Source: Neopestalotiopsis rosae (lineage: Eukaryota; Ascomycota; Sordariomycetes; Amphisphaeriales; Sporocadaceae). Taken from it: a stretch of DNA of 64,000 nt. Location: the NCBI GenBank assembly GCA_023078685.1, contig JALGAS010000006.1, forward strand, positions 434,001 through 498,000. The letters are read 5' to 3'. The translations under genes and the position numbers were made by a program. The notes beneath the pieces were generated by a model that was not told the DNA's origin, searched no databases, and saw only the letters and a program-made list of their open reading frames with translations. Of this stretch, positions 1 through 13,000 are shown piece after piece; positions within the stretch are counted from its first letter, which is position 1; every line of letters begins with the position of its first letter.

Positions 1-24
1 CTCTTTCTCAATGCATGAACTTAC

Positions 25-336
25 AGCGTATCCTGCTTTGATTGCCGCCAGTACCAGGGCAGGAATGCGGACATCGTTGGGTCCAACATATGCCAATGCC
101 TCAGAGTCCTGGCCAGGTCCGAGATTTTTGACGAGCCACCAAGCCAAGCCGTCTACAATGTTTCTCAGCTCGGCGTACGTGACAGACCGGTACCCAGCTT
201 CGTAGGAGGCAGGCGCTACTGGCCACATTCCGAAGATGGTGTTTGGGCTGGTGCTTGCCAACCTGTCAACCATGTGCGGTATGAGCGTACGTTGCTCGTT
301 TTCGGCAGCATCACTCTTTAAAACAATGGCAGTCAT
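25..336 (-). CDS. NRPS-like adenylating enzyme, first exon only (gene continues left of the window)
   Basis: The reverse strand opens with ATG at 336 and reads 104 codons to a GTAAGT donor at 24-19, so this is a 5' exon in phase 0. The translation has the start of the ANL (adenylate-forming) fold used by fungal NRPS-like enzymes: an RTLIPHMVDRLA segment, then SVTYAELRNIVDGLAWWLV, then LAYVGPNDVRIPALVLAAIKAGY, which precedes the phosphate-binding region in this family. Such proteins activate a carboxylic acid as an acyl-AMP and usually load it onto a carrier domain; the later domains (thiolation, reductase or thioesterase) lie outside the window and cannot be judged. It sits about 3.7 kb from the PKS and probably belongs to the same cluster, which is inference from proximity. 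Confidence 0.8.
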
Positions 337-1724
337 TATGTTGGTAGATTATGAAGAATCAATGTTATTTCCAAAACTTGATTGTGTATGTGCTGAGCGT
401 TCGAGTACGATATAGCAAGGACTTTTGTAAGTAGTCAGCTAGGCTGCAGGGATCCCGTCAGGTCCTGCACGTCTTACTTTATATCATATTGCTTGCCAAG
501 AACTTAAGGCTATTCAAGATAAGCCATCCACTACTTACAAGCCATGAATTACGGGTCATGTATTGCCTGTGAAGCAAACAATTTCTTGCATTGCCCACTG
601 GTAAATTCACTGTGGTGCGCATCATCACCACTGAATCAATTCAACCTCAAAGGCCATTGGCGATAGCAGTTTGAGTAGCTACAGATGTCAACTCATTTCA
701 CTAACAATCAAATGACATGAGAGGCTCGCACTACTTTCCTATTGACAAGCCTTGTCGGTTTTCACTTCATGGCAAGATCGGCTGACTTGGATACCTGGGT
801 AGGTAAGGATCAAGGCGCTACGTACTGTGTACAGGAACTTCGTTATTGGCATTGCGAGATGCATTGATAAGGAGTCGCTAAGAGAAAAAAGGGAAGGGAA
901 AATAAGAGGAGTTTGTCAAACATCTCTCATTTACCGAGGATGGTATGCAGTAGCATACGACGCAGACAAGGCTACGGTGTATGCACTCGCGCCGGGGATC
1001 TTGGGCTTGCTGCAGCCGGTGACTGTGTGTTGGTGGCGTAGCGGGTTAGTGACGCTACCGGGCGAACCCTGCTACATTAGGTAGTGACACAGCATAGCAC
1101 AGTTTATCACACGCACCACCAAATTTGCCCAGCGATCGCCTGGCGCCTGGTACGATAGCGGATGTATCCGCATACCCTTATCAATTGCGCTGTACGGAGT
1201 ACATAGTATGCACCGATGCTTGATTCAACTTGCCCTGCGTTACATGCATATTGTGGGATGCAGAGGGAAGCCCAAAAATAGCAGACATTTTCTTGCTACC
1301 CATGTAAATCGTACGTCTGCCCCAATCGTGTAGGATTTCCGGATCCTTTAGTGATTGGTGGTGATAAGATTACAAGCACCGCACTAGCCAGCTCCTACAG
1401 CACAAGGCTTTCTGTTTCTGAACATATCGTCGAAAATCCATGTCACTCCTCTGACCAGTGGCACTTTGCGTCGTCAGAGTTTTGCACACGACTGTTACCG
1501 AGGCCCGGCAACACGCGGGATTATGGTTGCTCTCGGGGTTTTGTTATCTTCCGCAACGCCAACACGTAGAAGCTTTTAGGCAACGAATCATTAATGGGTG
1601 TTCATTCCAGCTACGGAGGCTAAATGAATGCTTTTTTGGTAATCATACAAGTCTCACCACGTAAAGGCGATCTATACACCTCACATGATTATCTAGAGCC
1701 ACAGTACAGAGCACAGTATCTCAA
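337..1724. other. Intergenic: 5' side of the NRPS-like gene, 3' side of the rhodopsin-type gene
   Basis: No reading frame here shows protein-family features or plausible splice structure. The right-hand part should hold the 3' untranslated region of the gene ending at 1725, and the left part the promoter of the adenylating enzyme. I see no RNA gene or long repeat. Confidence 0.6.
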
Positions 1725-2924
1725 TCAGACATTTTTCCAAGACTGCTTGATATTGGTCGTGATTTTGATGTTGCTAGTAGCCGGGCGATCGCTTGCATGT
1801 TGTGCACTTGCAAACTTCGTCGCATCTTGGGGGTCTTCGTCATCCGCAATGTGCTCGAAGCCGTTGGTCGGTCGGCTTCCGAGGGCAATGCCTCCTCGTT
1901 CACTGTCATATGGCGCTCGCAAAACGTCGGAATGACGATAGTTTTTTGACCTGTCCCTGCTGCCAATCTTGAGTGAATGGATGTTGAATCTCTCAAACAG
2001 TGGGCGGAACATGAGCATGGAGGCCGATAGGAGGTATATGCCGGGCTCCACCACGGTCCATATGATGAGCTCGACGGCATTGTAAGTCGCATCAGTAAAC
2101 GAGTTGGTGTTTGAGAATGCCCAAAATCGACATGCCGAAGCGACCAACCCCCTTGTGATCATGTTAGCTGACTACAAGCTCTATTTGTGAATGCCTACTT
2201 ACATGCTACCAATAAGAAAAGTGATGGTTAGCGCGCCCTTCATCTGGGTTGATGTGTGCAACCTCCAGACGATGGGGAGCGGCAAAACAAGCATTATTAC
2301 ATCAGTAACGATGTTTGGCAAGGTACTCCAGATGAAGAGTGTCTCTTTGTCAATGCACTGGACAGCTTGTACGGCTGGCGGAGCCCAGTTGGCGGAAAAT
2401 GGCTTGCAAGCAGCAAGGTCTGCAATGAGACAGGCGATACTGGTGCTGATGAGGATCCCGAGCGTGATTGTGACTATTACATGAACAGTCTTTTGTGGGA
2501 AAAGCCGACGATACAGGAGACAGATTGCGACCTTCGAGATCCAGATGGTAACGTAATACCATGCTGAAACGGCCACCAAGTATTTGAAAAATAGCGTCAC
2601 AGCTTCTGGGTTCGTCTCTTCGAGGTATCCAATATGATGTCCAACGGCACTTTGCCTGACACTTCCTACTCCGTGTTAGCCCGGCGTTTCTCTTGAAAGT
2701 CGCTATATCTTGTCACGAAACTTGCCGATAGCAATCCCTCCTGCAACTATCTGTCCCAACAGAGACAATATAACGAGCCAGTCATCCAGCGCCCACGGAC
2801 TTGCAGTAATACTGCGCGCATAGCATCTCAGGGCAACGAGTACGATTTGAACAGGCGTGAAGACTCCTACAAAGACTTCGAGGCGCCAGCCGATGTACTC
2901 TGGCGAGCTCAGAGAATCTGACAT
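1725..2924 (-). CDS. Fungal rhodopsin-type seven-helix membrane protein
   Basis: Three exons (2717-2924, 2210-2665, 1725-2167) join in frame to give 368 residues. The start ATG is at 2924; introns use GTGACA..TAG (51 nt) and GTAGCA..CAG (42 nt), so both boundaries are model choices rather than certain. The protein has the pattern of the fungal rhodopsin-domain family (PF20684 type): an N-terminal helix, an LRCYAR..WALDDW segment, a WYYVTIWISKVAICLLYRR helix, an extracellular loop with a conserved Cys near CKPFSANW and CID, then LPNIVTDVIMLVLPLPIVWRL, and a final helix before a polar cytoplasmic tail. Members are integral membrane proteins of mostly unknown role, common next to secondary-metabolite genes. 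It shares a 1.1-kb divergent promoter with the PKS, so co-regulation is possible. Confidence 0.8.
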
Positions 2925-4064
2925 GTTAAATCCAGGTGAGCCGTTGTGCTAAGCTTACTGAGTAATGCAAGTTATTGGGGACGAGGAAGCAGGCTGAGTC
3001 CTGAATGCCCAACAAAGTCTGGCAGCCTGATGATGAGCGAAATACGGCGCATAAACACAGAAGTTCCGTCGGGGGGCGGATATAAGATATTGTGAGTCTG
3101 ATTGATCGAGTTGAGTGTCTTCCCAACTTGCCCCTAGCAAACGAGAGACCAGCATCAAAAGGGAAAAGAGCGTTAGCTGCAACCTGATATTGGTTTTTCA
3201 TGACATTAGATTGCAGGATTCTGGGGTTGCTTAGAAGAACTTGCGAGCATCCTTGTTGCCCTTGTCGTGCAGATGACATACATACAGTAAGTGGTACAAT
3301 AAATGCAATATTTTCATGCATACATATGTGATGTGGAGGCACAAACATCGTGCCGTATGCTATAGTCCAGTAGTGGATACAATACTCGACGTACTGATCA
3401 GTAGAGGTACATGGTCTGCAGTCGGTCATTGTACGCGGCCCGCTTCTTCACCATTTAGGTCCTGCTGTAGCCAGGGAGTGAGCAGGGGGATGGGTGAACA
3501 CTAATGAAAACGGGGAGGATGCCGGGCAGGGAATGCACTCCTGCGGCAGTCCTTCGATCGTCCCACCGGGAAACATAATGCTACGCAACGTATGTATTGA
3601 TATTTTCGGTTGATTTCGCTTCAATCAGGCTTTCGCTAAGCTAATCAAAGATCATATTGTGTGTTTCGTACAACTGGATTATACGTGTCGCAAATGTGCC
3701 GCAGTTGTGGACCCGTTGGGGGCCGAGGCTCAAGATTGGGAAGTTCTCCTGTCGAGGCAAAGACTGACCATACGTACATACGCCAGCATACACACAATAA
3801 TAGCGAGCCCACTTGTTCATCTTCATATCTAGTCAGGGCGAGGTATAAAATATGACGTGTAGCTTGGCGTTCTGTTGGAATGGTAACATGATCACACGGC
3901 TGTAATTGAATGTTCCTTGGTACTATAGGAACATTGCAATTGGACTCAACATAAACCGTATTACAGTCTTTTGACTAAAGTCATTCCTGTATTGCAAGTA
4001 TCATTTTGATCAGGAGCCGATATTTTACAACCTCAGTTGAAGTTCTTGCCGTCCAATCAAGAAT
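2925..4064. promoter_or_regulatory. Divergent promoter between the rhodopsin-type gene and the PKS
   Basis: A 1,140-bp non-coding interval separates two outward-facing start codons. A TATAAAA box lies at 3844-3850, about 215 bp before the PKS ATG. A 167-codon reverse frame at 2926-3429 has no family features and is treated as chance. I found no clear CCG-N6-CGG element here of the kind present near the cluster regulator. Confidence 0.55.
3844..3850 (+). promoter_or_regulatory. TATA-like box upstream of the PKS
   Basis: TATAAAA, 215 bp before the PKS start codon. It is the only good TATA match close to that gene; its use as a core promoter is inferred. Confidence 0.35.
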
Positions 4065-7000
4065 ATGCGCTTTGACGAAGAGACCTCGGTCGCCTCCATT
4101 GCCGTGGTAGGCGTCTCTTGCCGTCTGCCCGGAGGCGCCAATAGCCCAGAGAAGCTATGGACCTTCCTCAGAGAAGGCGGCGAGGCTTGGTCTCCGGTGC
4201 CCGTCGAACGATTCAACGAGACATCTTTCTACCATCCCAGCGCAGATGATCCGAATGGGACCAGTCACCACCGAGGAGGTCATTTCATCGACGGCGATGT
4301 GCGAGATTTTGACCATTCCTTCTTTCGCATGTCACCACAACAGGCCATGGCTACGGATCCGCAACAACGCATCCTTCTTGAGATGACATATGAGGCCATT
4401 GAGAGTGCTGGGTGGTCTCGCGAGTCTATCGCAGGCTCCGAAACCTCGGTGCATGCAGCCATGTTCACGACAGACTATGATCGGAATTTGTACAAGGATA
4501 CACTAGATCTTCCCGTCTATTATATCACAGGTACTGAAAAGGCCATACTAGCAAATCGTATCTCGCACTATTTTGACCTCCACGGACCATCGGTTACACT
4601 CGATACAGGCTGTTCTGGAGGTCTTGTCGCTTTACATCAGGCTTGTCAAAGTCTGCGCGACGGCGAGTCGAACGCATCGATCGTGGCCTCTGCAAACCTG
4701 ACATTAAACCCTGACCATCACATTGGCATGAGCAATCTGCATTTGATCGGTGGGAGTGGAAGAAGTTTCCCCTTTGACGAGCGTGGGACCGGCTATGGTC
4801 GTGGTGAAGGTTTCGTGGTTTTGGCCCTAAAGCGCCTCGAGGATGCGCTCAGGGATCGCGACCCTATTCAGGCAGTCATTCGAAGTACTGCCGTCAACCA
4901 AGACGGCTACACCCCAGCGGGGATTACGTATCCTAATGGCTCAGCTCAAGCTGACCTCATTCGGAGCGCGTATGAGCGATGCGGCCTGCAGCCCAAAGAT
5001 GTATCATATGTTGAAGCGCACGGCACAGGTACCGTCGCCGGAGATACAGAGGAGCTGAACTCACTCGCCGAGGTTTTTTCTAGCTCGACACGCTCTCTGC
5101 CTCTGTATGTCGGGTCTATCAAAGGAAGCATTGGGCATACCGAGAACACCAGTGGCCTAGCTAGCCTAGTCAAGGCCGCTTTGGTTCTTGATCGGCAGGA
5201 GATACCTCCCGTCGCCGGTTTTGCTCACCCCAAGCCTGGCCTTCCTTTGGATAGATTGCGCATACCTACTGAGTCGGTTCCATTGCCAATTGCGACCGAT
5301 ATCACGCCGACAGTGTCTATCAACAGCTTCGGTTTTGGTGGCACAAACTCACATGCTATATTACAGCGTGGGCCACGATACTATCCCTCATGTAATGACA
5401 TGGCTCCTCGCCTATTCATTCTTTCAGCGCATACTGAGGAGTCATTGAAAAGCATGGTCCAGACCTTAGTCAACTGGCTAGAGAATGATCCGAATGTGTC
5501 TCTTGTAGATCTCTCCTATACGCTATGTCACCGGCGTACTCTACTCGTATCGCGTTGGGCATGTGTTGCCGAGAATCGAGTCTCCCTCCTCGACCAACTT
5601 AGGCGACGTCTCGGGAAGGGATCATTCAGGACGGATCGGGCGGAGCCCTATATCGTTTTCGTGTTCACTGGCCAGGGTGCCCAGTGGGCCTGCATGGGTC
5701 GTGAATTGCTGACTGGGTCGTCGAGGTCTTCTGTGTTTCGCGATTCCCTCGAAAGATCTCAGGGTATACTGAGTAGACTGGGTGCACCGTGGGATCTCGA
5801 ACAGGAGCTTCTTCGTGACCCAGCCCAAAGTCTCTTGCACACAGCCCAGCTAGCTCAGCCAATCACAACGGTTATCCAGCTCGCTCTGGTTGACCTGCTT
5901 CGTGCTCAAGGAGTTCGACCACGCATCGTCTTGGGCCATTCGAGCGGAGAGATCGCTGCGGCTTACGCAGCGGGCCGCATCTCTCACGATGCTGCGATTC
6001 ATATTGCATTCCATCGCGGCTCCGTGGCAGCTTTGTACAAAAGTCGAGACTTGCCACTGGGAGCCATGATGTCAGTTGGTCTAAGCGAGTCTGACATTAG
6101 TCCATTCATGCATCACCTGTCGCGAGGCAGAGCCAGTATCGCATGCGTCAACAGTCCGACCAACGTCACCATTTCGGGAGATGCTGAAGCTATTGACGAA
6201 GTTGCCACCCGATTAGAAGAAAAGGACACTGGAATATTCCATCGACGTTTGAATGTGGACACGGCTTACCACTCACATCATATGGAGTCGGTGGCTGATG
6301 CCTATCTTGATCGACTCCGGCCGCTGGAGACTGAGCAGGACACAGAGCCCAACGACAACGGCGTTATCTTCATGTCATCCGTTACCGGTGAAGTGAAGAC
6401 ACGTGACTTTGGTCCTGCCTACTGGACATCCAACCTCGTTTCTAAGGTACGCTTCTGTGATGCGGTCCAGAGTCTTGCCCGGTATCGAGACGTCGATGGC
6501 TCGCGGCGAGACATTTTCTTTGTCGAGATCGGTCCGCATCCTGCCCTGGCTGGTCCAGTGCGTCAGTCCATAGGCGCGCCGGGCAACTCCCGTATCGAAT
6601 TTGACTACCAACCGACGTTGGAGCGAAAGAAGGGAGCCGCATCAACGATCCTGGGGCTCATGGCCTGCCTTTTTGAGCGTGGCGCAAAGCTCGACGTCAA
6701 AAGCATTTCATCTCTTGCACCAGGGCTCCAAACAGCCAACGTTCTCACAAACATGCCTTCTTACACCTGGGATCACAGGACTAAACACTGGCATGAATCT
6801 CGGGTCAGTCACCAGTACCGAACCCGACGTAATCCGTACCATGATTTACTCGGTGTACGGTCTGCGGAATCTACGTCCATCCAGCCGCGCTGGCGCCACA
6901 TGATTTGCCTTGCCACCTTACCATGGCTAGCGCATCATGTAGTGGACAGTCTTGTAATATTTCCTGGTTCTGGGTATCTGTGCATGGCTTCCGAGGCCAT

Positions 7001-10000
7001 GAGACAACTAAGCAGTGAGCAGTTCCCGTTGAAACATTTGGAAATGCTGGCCTTTCATGATATCTCTTTCCTTCGAGCACTCATCATACCGGAGTTGCCT
7101 CGCCGCGTTGAAGTCCAGCTGAGCTTGGATCCACAGCCGAACCTGGAATATGGGTTCTCTTTCCGTATCTCTGCCTTCACAGATGGCCATTGGAACGAGT
7201 ATTGCTCAGGGTTGGTCGAGGCTGTTTTGATGGACGACAAAAGTTTGACCAGGCTGTTGCCAGTCGAATCGTTCTTGGCTGAGCAGCCAGAATTTCCGGG
7301 CGAAGCAATAGATCGCGAGAAACTTTACGAGGATCTTGCTGAAGTGGGCAACGTCTACGGCTCTAGCTTCAATGGCATTCGATCTTTCACGGCCGCGCCC
7401 GACGCGTCGCAGGCCCTGTCCACGGTAGAGATACCCGATGTTGCCCCCCTCATGCCGGAGGGACACCAAGCGCCTCATCTAATCCACCCGTCCACGCTTG
7501 ACATTTTGCTTCATACGGCTCTACCGCTTGTTGGACGACGGCTTGGCCGTGGCTCTGTAATGCCGACCCATATTGACGAGCTTTTGCTCTCAGCCACGGA
7601 CGCAATGCCGAGAGGCCCAGGATCCATTTTCAAAGCCCTCACCACACTCAAGTCGAGTGTGAATCGTACTTCACATGCCGATATTTTTGTCGAGTCAGAG
7701 CTTACACCCGTTTTGGCAGCTTCAGGCGTTGAAATGCGAAGTCTGGGCGACGAGAAAAGTGTTGGTGGGGACTCGACGGTTACTGAGGGTATCTGTTATG
7801 AACTCGACTGGATACCCGACGTAGATTTCGTCAACAAAGCCGCATCGCCGTCGCCTGCAAAATTAGAGGATGTGATTGGCCACTACTGTCTCAAGAACAC
7901 TTCTATGTCTGTACTCGCGCTCGGTGCCGGTAGTGGAGAGCTCTCGCTATCCTTCGTTACTGCCGCCAATGCCCACCGCTGTAATTTGGCTGCGTTTGAT
8001 TTTGCCGACGCTGACACGGAGCATAGTCTTGAGATTCAGGAGATGCTTCGAGCCCGATATGTTCCTAGCCGCGTCCGCAATATGGGAGACGTCACAGCCG
8101 AGACAGTGTCTGAGCTACATACCTACGACGTTCTCCTTGTCGCGAACGACACGTCATTGAAGCGGGCTTCCACGTTCTTGAAGCCAGGTGGGAGACTATT
8201 CTATCGCATAGGCTTCCTGGGCACAGAAAAGCATATTTGGTCAACAGCGCTTCAGGAAGCACCAAGTCCCTTGGAAGTGGAGTTGATCTGCCGTGATCAT
8301 GATGGGTTTACAACGATCGTTGCCACACAGCCCAAGAACGACCATGTCAAAGAATGCCCTAAAAAGTTGTGCATGCTCAGGAAATCGGATGAGCAGCCTA
8401 TGAGTTCCTGGGCTCGAAGTTTGGAGTCTCGACTGCGCGGGCTGTCTCCCGGGTTCGCATCGACCACCTTTGACGGGGTAGCAGTCAACGCGGAAAACGA
8501 GACCGAAACCTGCTTCCTCGTTATCGACGACCAAACCGAGCCACTCGTCTCGGATCCATACCATTTTGGTGCTGTCGCTGAACTACTCAAAAAGCCGGCC
8601 CAGATTCTATGGGTAAGCCCAGCTGAGCCACTATCGTTCCATCAGATTGTCGGTGTAGCTCGTACAGCGCACGCTGAAAATGAGCGTCTCCGCTTAACAA
8701 CGATACATGCAGATATTGAGATGCTCGAGAGCCAGCAACTCTCAAACCTGATCGTCGAGTGTTTGAAGCGCCCCGCCGTTCAGAATGAGTCCATCCGGGA
8801 GCGCGAATATTGGATGCGTAAGGATGGCAGTGTCCTGATACCGCGCTTGCTCCCCAATAACCAATTGAACCTTGCAGTCAACAGTCAACATGGACAATTC
8901 GGCATCGAGGACTGCTATTTTGCAAATTCTGATTACCCGCTGGTGCTCTCTGCCGACAGAAAGACCGGTGATGGATTATTCGTACGAGATGACATGTTCA
9001 GTACTCTGTTGGCAGCAGACATGGTACAGATCGAGACCGAGGCGTTTACAATATCCGAAGCACATGTCTCAGGCGTTGTGTGTGAATATGTGGGAACAAT
9101 CTCCCATGTTGGCACATCTGTGAAAAGGTTGTCCCCCGGAGATCGAGTAATGGCAATTGATTCTATAGCAGCAGCCAATCGCATCCGTATCCACCAGGAT
9201 CTTGCCAGCATTCTTCCAATTGACTTGCCATTGCAAACAACAGGAATGTTGTTGCATACAATGGGAAGTTCTTACATAATCGACAGGCTTGTGCAGCTTT
9301 CTCCCGGGGGAACTGTCTTGATTCACGGTGCTTTGACACTATGTGGGCGCGCTGTTGCAGCAGCAGCAAAAGACTCTGGTGCACGCGTCGTCGTAACGGC
9401 GGTCGATCAGGGAGAAGCCCGAGAGCTGATGGAAACACTCGACATTGCGCTTGATGATATACTTGTTTGCCGTCGCTCATCTCTCCGATCATCGCGTGAT
9501 ACTTTCTCCGGGCAATTCGACGCCATCATCCTTGCTGCTGAGACTACGTTTCCGTCCAAAGCTCTAGCCCATCTCAAGCCCTTTGGCTCTGTCGTTGCTT
9601 TGGTCCCCTCAGGCCGACTCCCAATCGAATTGCAGCACAAGCTACCATCAAACACATCTACTCATCGCTTCGATACAGTAGGGTTGCTCAAGTCTCGTCC
9701 TGAGTTGATACCCGGGTTGTTGAGTCGTGCCGCCATGATCGTCAAGCATCTTGCTCTGAGTGGTATCACAATATACACCCGTGATGTATCACAAATTGCA
9801 GAAGTATTGAAGCGAATGCAAGGGAGTCTTCGCGAAGCAACTGTATTCACCGTTCATAAAAGATCCAAGGTGAGGGCTTTGATTCCACAAGACGAAAGCA
9901 GTGACCAATGGACCAATGATCATGTCTCCTACGTTGTCGCTGGCGGACTGGGCGACCTTGGCCGCCGCCTCCTAGACCTCATGGCGCAACGTGGTGGCAG

Positions 10001-13000
10001 GCATCTAGTCACACTTTCACGAAAAGCGCCGAAAGAGATTGATCGCACGGCATTACAGGCACGGCTCGAAGCTATTCAGCCAGGCTGTCGCCTATACTGT
10101 CTTCAGTGTGATCTCACGTCTGAGCGAAGTGTGCAACAAGCCGCCTCGACCTTGAGGGATATGGGTGTTCCCCCAGTGAGAGGTGTCATTAACTCTGCAG
10201 CAATTCTCCAGGTAAGCTTCTTCTCAAGCCATAATTCCAATTTCCGGCATCCTTGGCATTATCATCGTATCTGAAGACTGACACCCCCTGCCCATATAGG
10301 ACCGCCCTTTGAGCACTATGACCTATGGTGACTTTTCTTTAGCAAGTGGGGTTAAAGTGCAAGGCACGCTGGCACTTGAGCGCGCATTCAAAACTGCATC
10401 GCTAGAATTCTTCATCATGCTTTCCTCTGCAGTGAACATCGTCGGAGCCAGTGGCCAGGCGAATTACAATGCAGGTAATGCAGTTCAAGACGCCCTAGCC
10501 CAAGCTCGTCAGAAGGACAGCTGCTGTTACATCTCTCTCAACATAGGTTGGATTGAAGACGCAGTGCACACAGCGGAGAATAATGCGAGACTCGGCGGCC
10601 TTGGTCGGTCTGGCTTGAGGGCCATCAAGCATGATGAGTTACTACGCTTTTTGGACTATGCACTTGGCTGCTCAAAAGCTCGGCATCCCCTTCCGCAAGC
10701 CATCATTGGATTTGATGCGGAGTCTCTATCCAAAGCATTATCTCATAACGGGAATATTCAGTCACCCATGTTCAGCCACATTCGCCGCAACTCTGAAGTA
10801 ACTTCACCAGGGGGAGAAGCATCGGCACCGACGTCCAAATACGGATCATTCAAAGAGGTCGTAGCAAGCGGAAATGGCGGACTAGTGCTTGATTTTATCA
10901 GCGCGGCCATATGCGATCGCTTGGTGAAACTCATCTCTGTTGATGTGTCACGTATCGATGATCGCCATAGCTCACTTCTTGAGCTTGGAATGGACTCTCT
11001 CATAGCTATTGAGCTGCGCAACTGGCTGATGCGTGAGTTCGACGCTCCACTACAATCTTCCGAGATCATGGACGACCAGACTATTCGGGCACTCGGGGCA
11101 AAAGTGGCCTTGCGCTCCCGAATTGCCCTCGCTCATCGAGACGGCGCAAATCAGGACGTAGAGGAACACGTCGAAACACGCCAGAACAGTGCAATAATCG
11201 AGAGCGGTACGACAGCGACGAGTCTAAATGGGTGTTGTCGGAACGGCGATCTGCCATTATTGCCTGTCCCCTCTCTCGAAGACACCCTTCGCAAATTCCA
11301 GGCGTCTCGTCATGCTTTGGACTCTCCTGAAGAGCAGGATACCACCGATAAGGCCGTTCGCGCATTCCTTGAAGAATACGGCCCTTTCTTACGGCAGGAG
11401 CTCGAGGGACTGGGCCCAGCTGCGATTGCGAATAACTGGGAGGAACAGGTACATCTCGGACGTCGCGAGCCACTCCAGGATCATAGCGAGTTCTCAGTCG
11501 GCCACCCAATAGATGCACCAGCACAGACCCAGTCACTACGTGCTGCCGTTTTGACAGTTGCGGCTGCGCAGTACGCGTACGAGGTGATTTCTGGTGAAGT
11601 TTCCCCTGACAGCTACCAGGGGCAGCGTGGGACTGGTGAAGCTCACAGCTGGCTATTTTGGTCAACTCGACTCCCTGGTCCTGAAGTAGACCGTATGGAG
11701 CGTCATCATCCTAGCCCGAGTGTGATCATCTTGAGGCGCGGTCACATCTTCCAATTGACTTTGGCTGGCAAGGACACACGCCTAGAGCTATCTGCTGTGC
11801 ATGCAGCATTCGAACAAATCATCGGCCTATCCAATACCCCATTACCAGATGTGTGCGCTCTGACAGCCAGCAATCGAGGCGCTTGGTTTCAGGTATAGTC
11901 TACAAACGTCCATTCTTTCTAAGTCCCCAGCTAATAATGACATTTTCACGCCCCAGGCCCGTGAAGAACTTGCGAACAACCCAGAGAATGCTTCAATCCT
12001 GGCGGCAATCGACTCGGCCATGTTTGTAGTGTGCTTGGACGACGAGTCGCCCATGACCTCAGGGGAGCGGCACACACAGTTCCTGCTCGGTAACCCGCAG
12101 CATCCATTCACCAACCGATGGCTAGATAAGCCTGTACAGTTTGTGGTAGCCGCAAATGGATTGTCGGCAGGTGTCTACGAGCATACAAAGCTCGACCTCC
12201 TTGATGTTCGCGCGCTTCATCAGCGAGTCATTCAAGAACTTTTTGTCCGTCATGACATGGAACCGGTCACGCCGAGCAGTATTTGCCCGCTTCGCGAACA
12301 CATCTGGCGACCGTCGCCCGTCATGCTCAAGCGTGTCCAGGATCTCAAGTATCAGCTCAAGTTATATCCCCACATTGACCACCAGTACGTCACATTCGAG
12401 ACTCTGGGAACTCAAAGCCTTCGCGCTCTCCGCGCATCCCCTCATGCTACTGCCCATCTTGTGGCGTTACTTGCGGTGTATTTTGTAGATGGGAAGATCC
12501 GACCGGCCTGGGAGGTGGTATCGCAGGGCAATTTCCTCCACGGTCGTATCGACTGGGTGCAGACCATTTTCCCTTCAGTTCGATCATTCCTGGAGGAGGC
12601 CGCCGCAGCCATAGCGGACGACAAGAGTGGCATGGTCAGTCAAGACAAGGTCCGCCATCTCCAACCACTACTCGATGCAGCGTCGAAGTCACATGCGCGA
12701 GCTGTATCGGATACTGCACGGGGATTGGGCTTTGTAAATCACCTCTACGCCCTCCGTGGCGCTTTGGAGAGCCTCCCCACTGTCACCGAGAAGGACGACG
12801 TCCACTCACCAGAGCTGTTCCGCACTCGTGCCTGGAATGCGACTCGTCGCGGCGGAGCAGAACAGGATCTCAAGATTGGATTCATGCCTGTTGAAGAATC
12901 GGACCATCCAGACGCCTGGGACGAAGGCGGATTTCTTATGCATGGTGATCGTGGCATATACATACACTCATCTGTCCACGATCACTATATGAAGTTCGCC

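Noticed and set aside
2926..3429. 167-codon reverse frame in the PKS promoter
   Set aside because: Lies between two real start codons, with no family pattern or splice partner.
11081..11665. 194-codon reverse frame
   Set aside because: Antisense shadow of the PKS ACP/cAT linker region.
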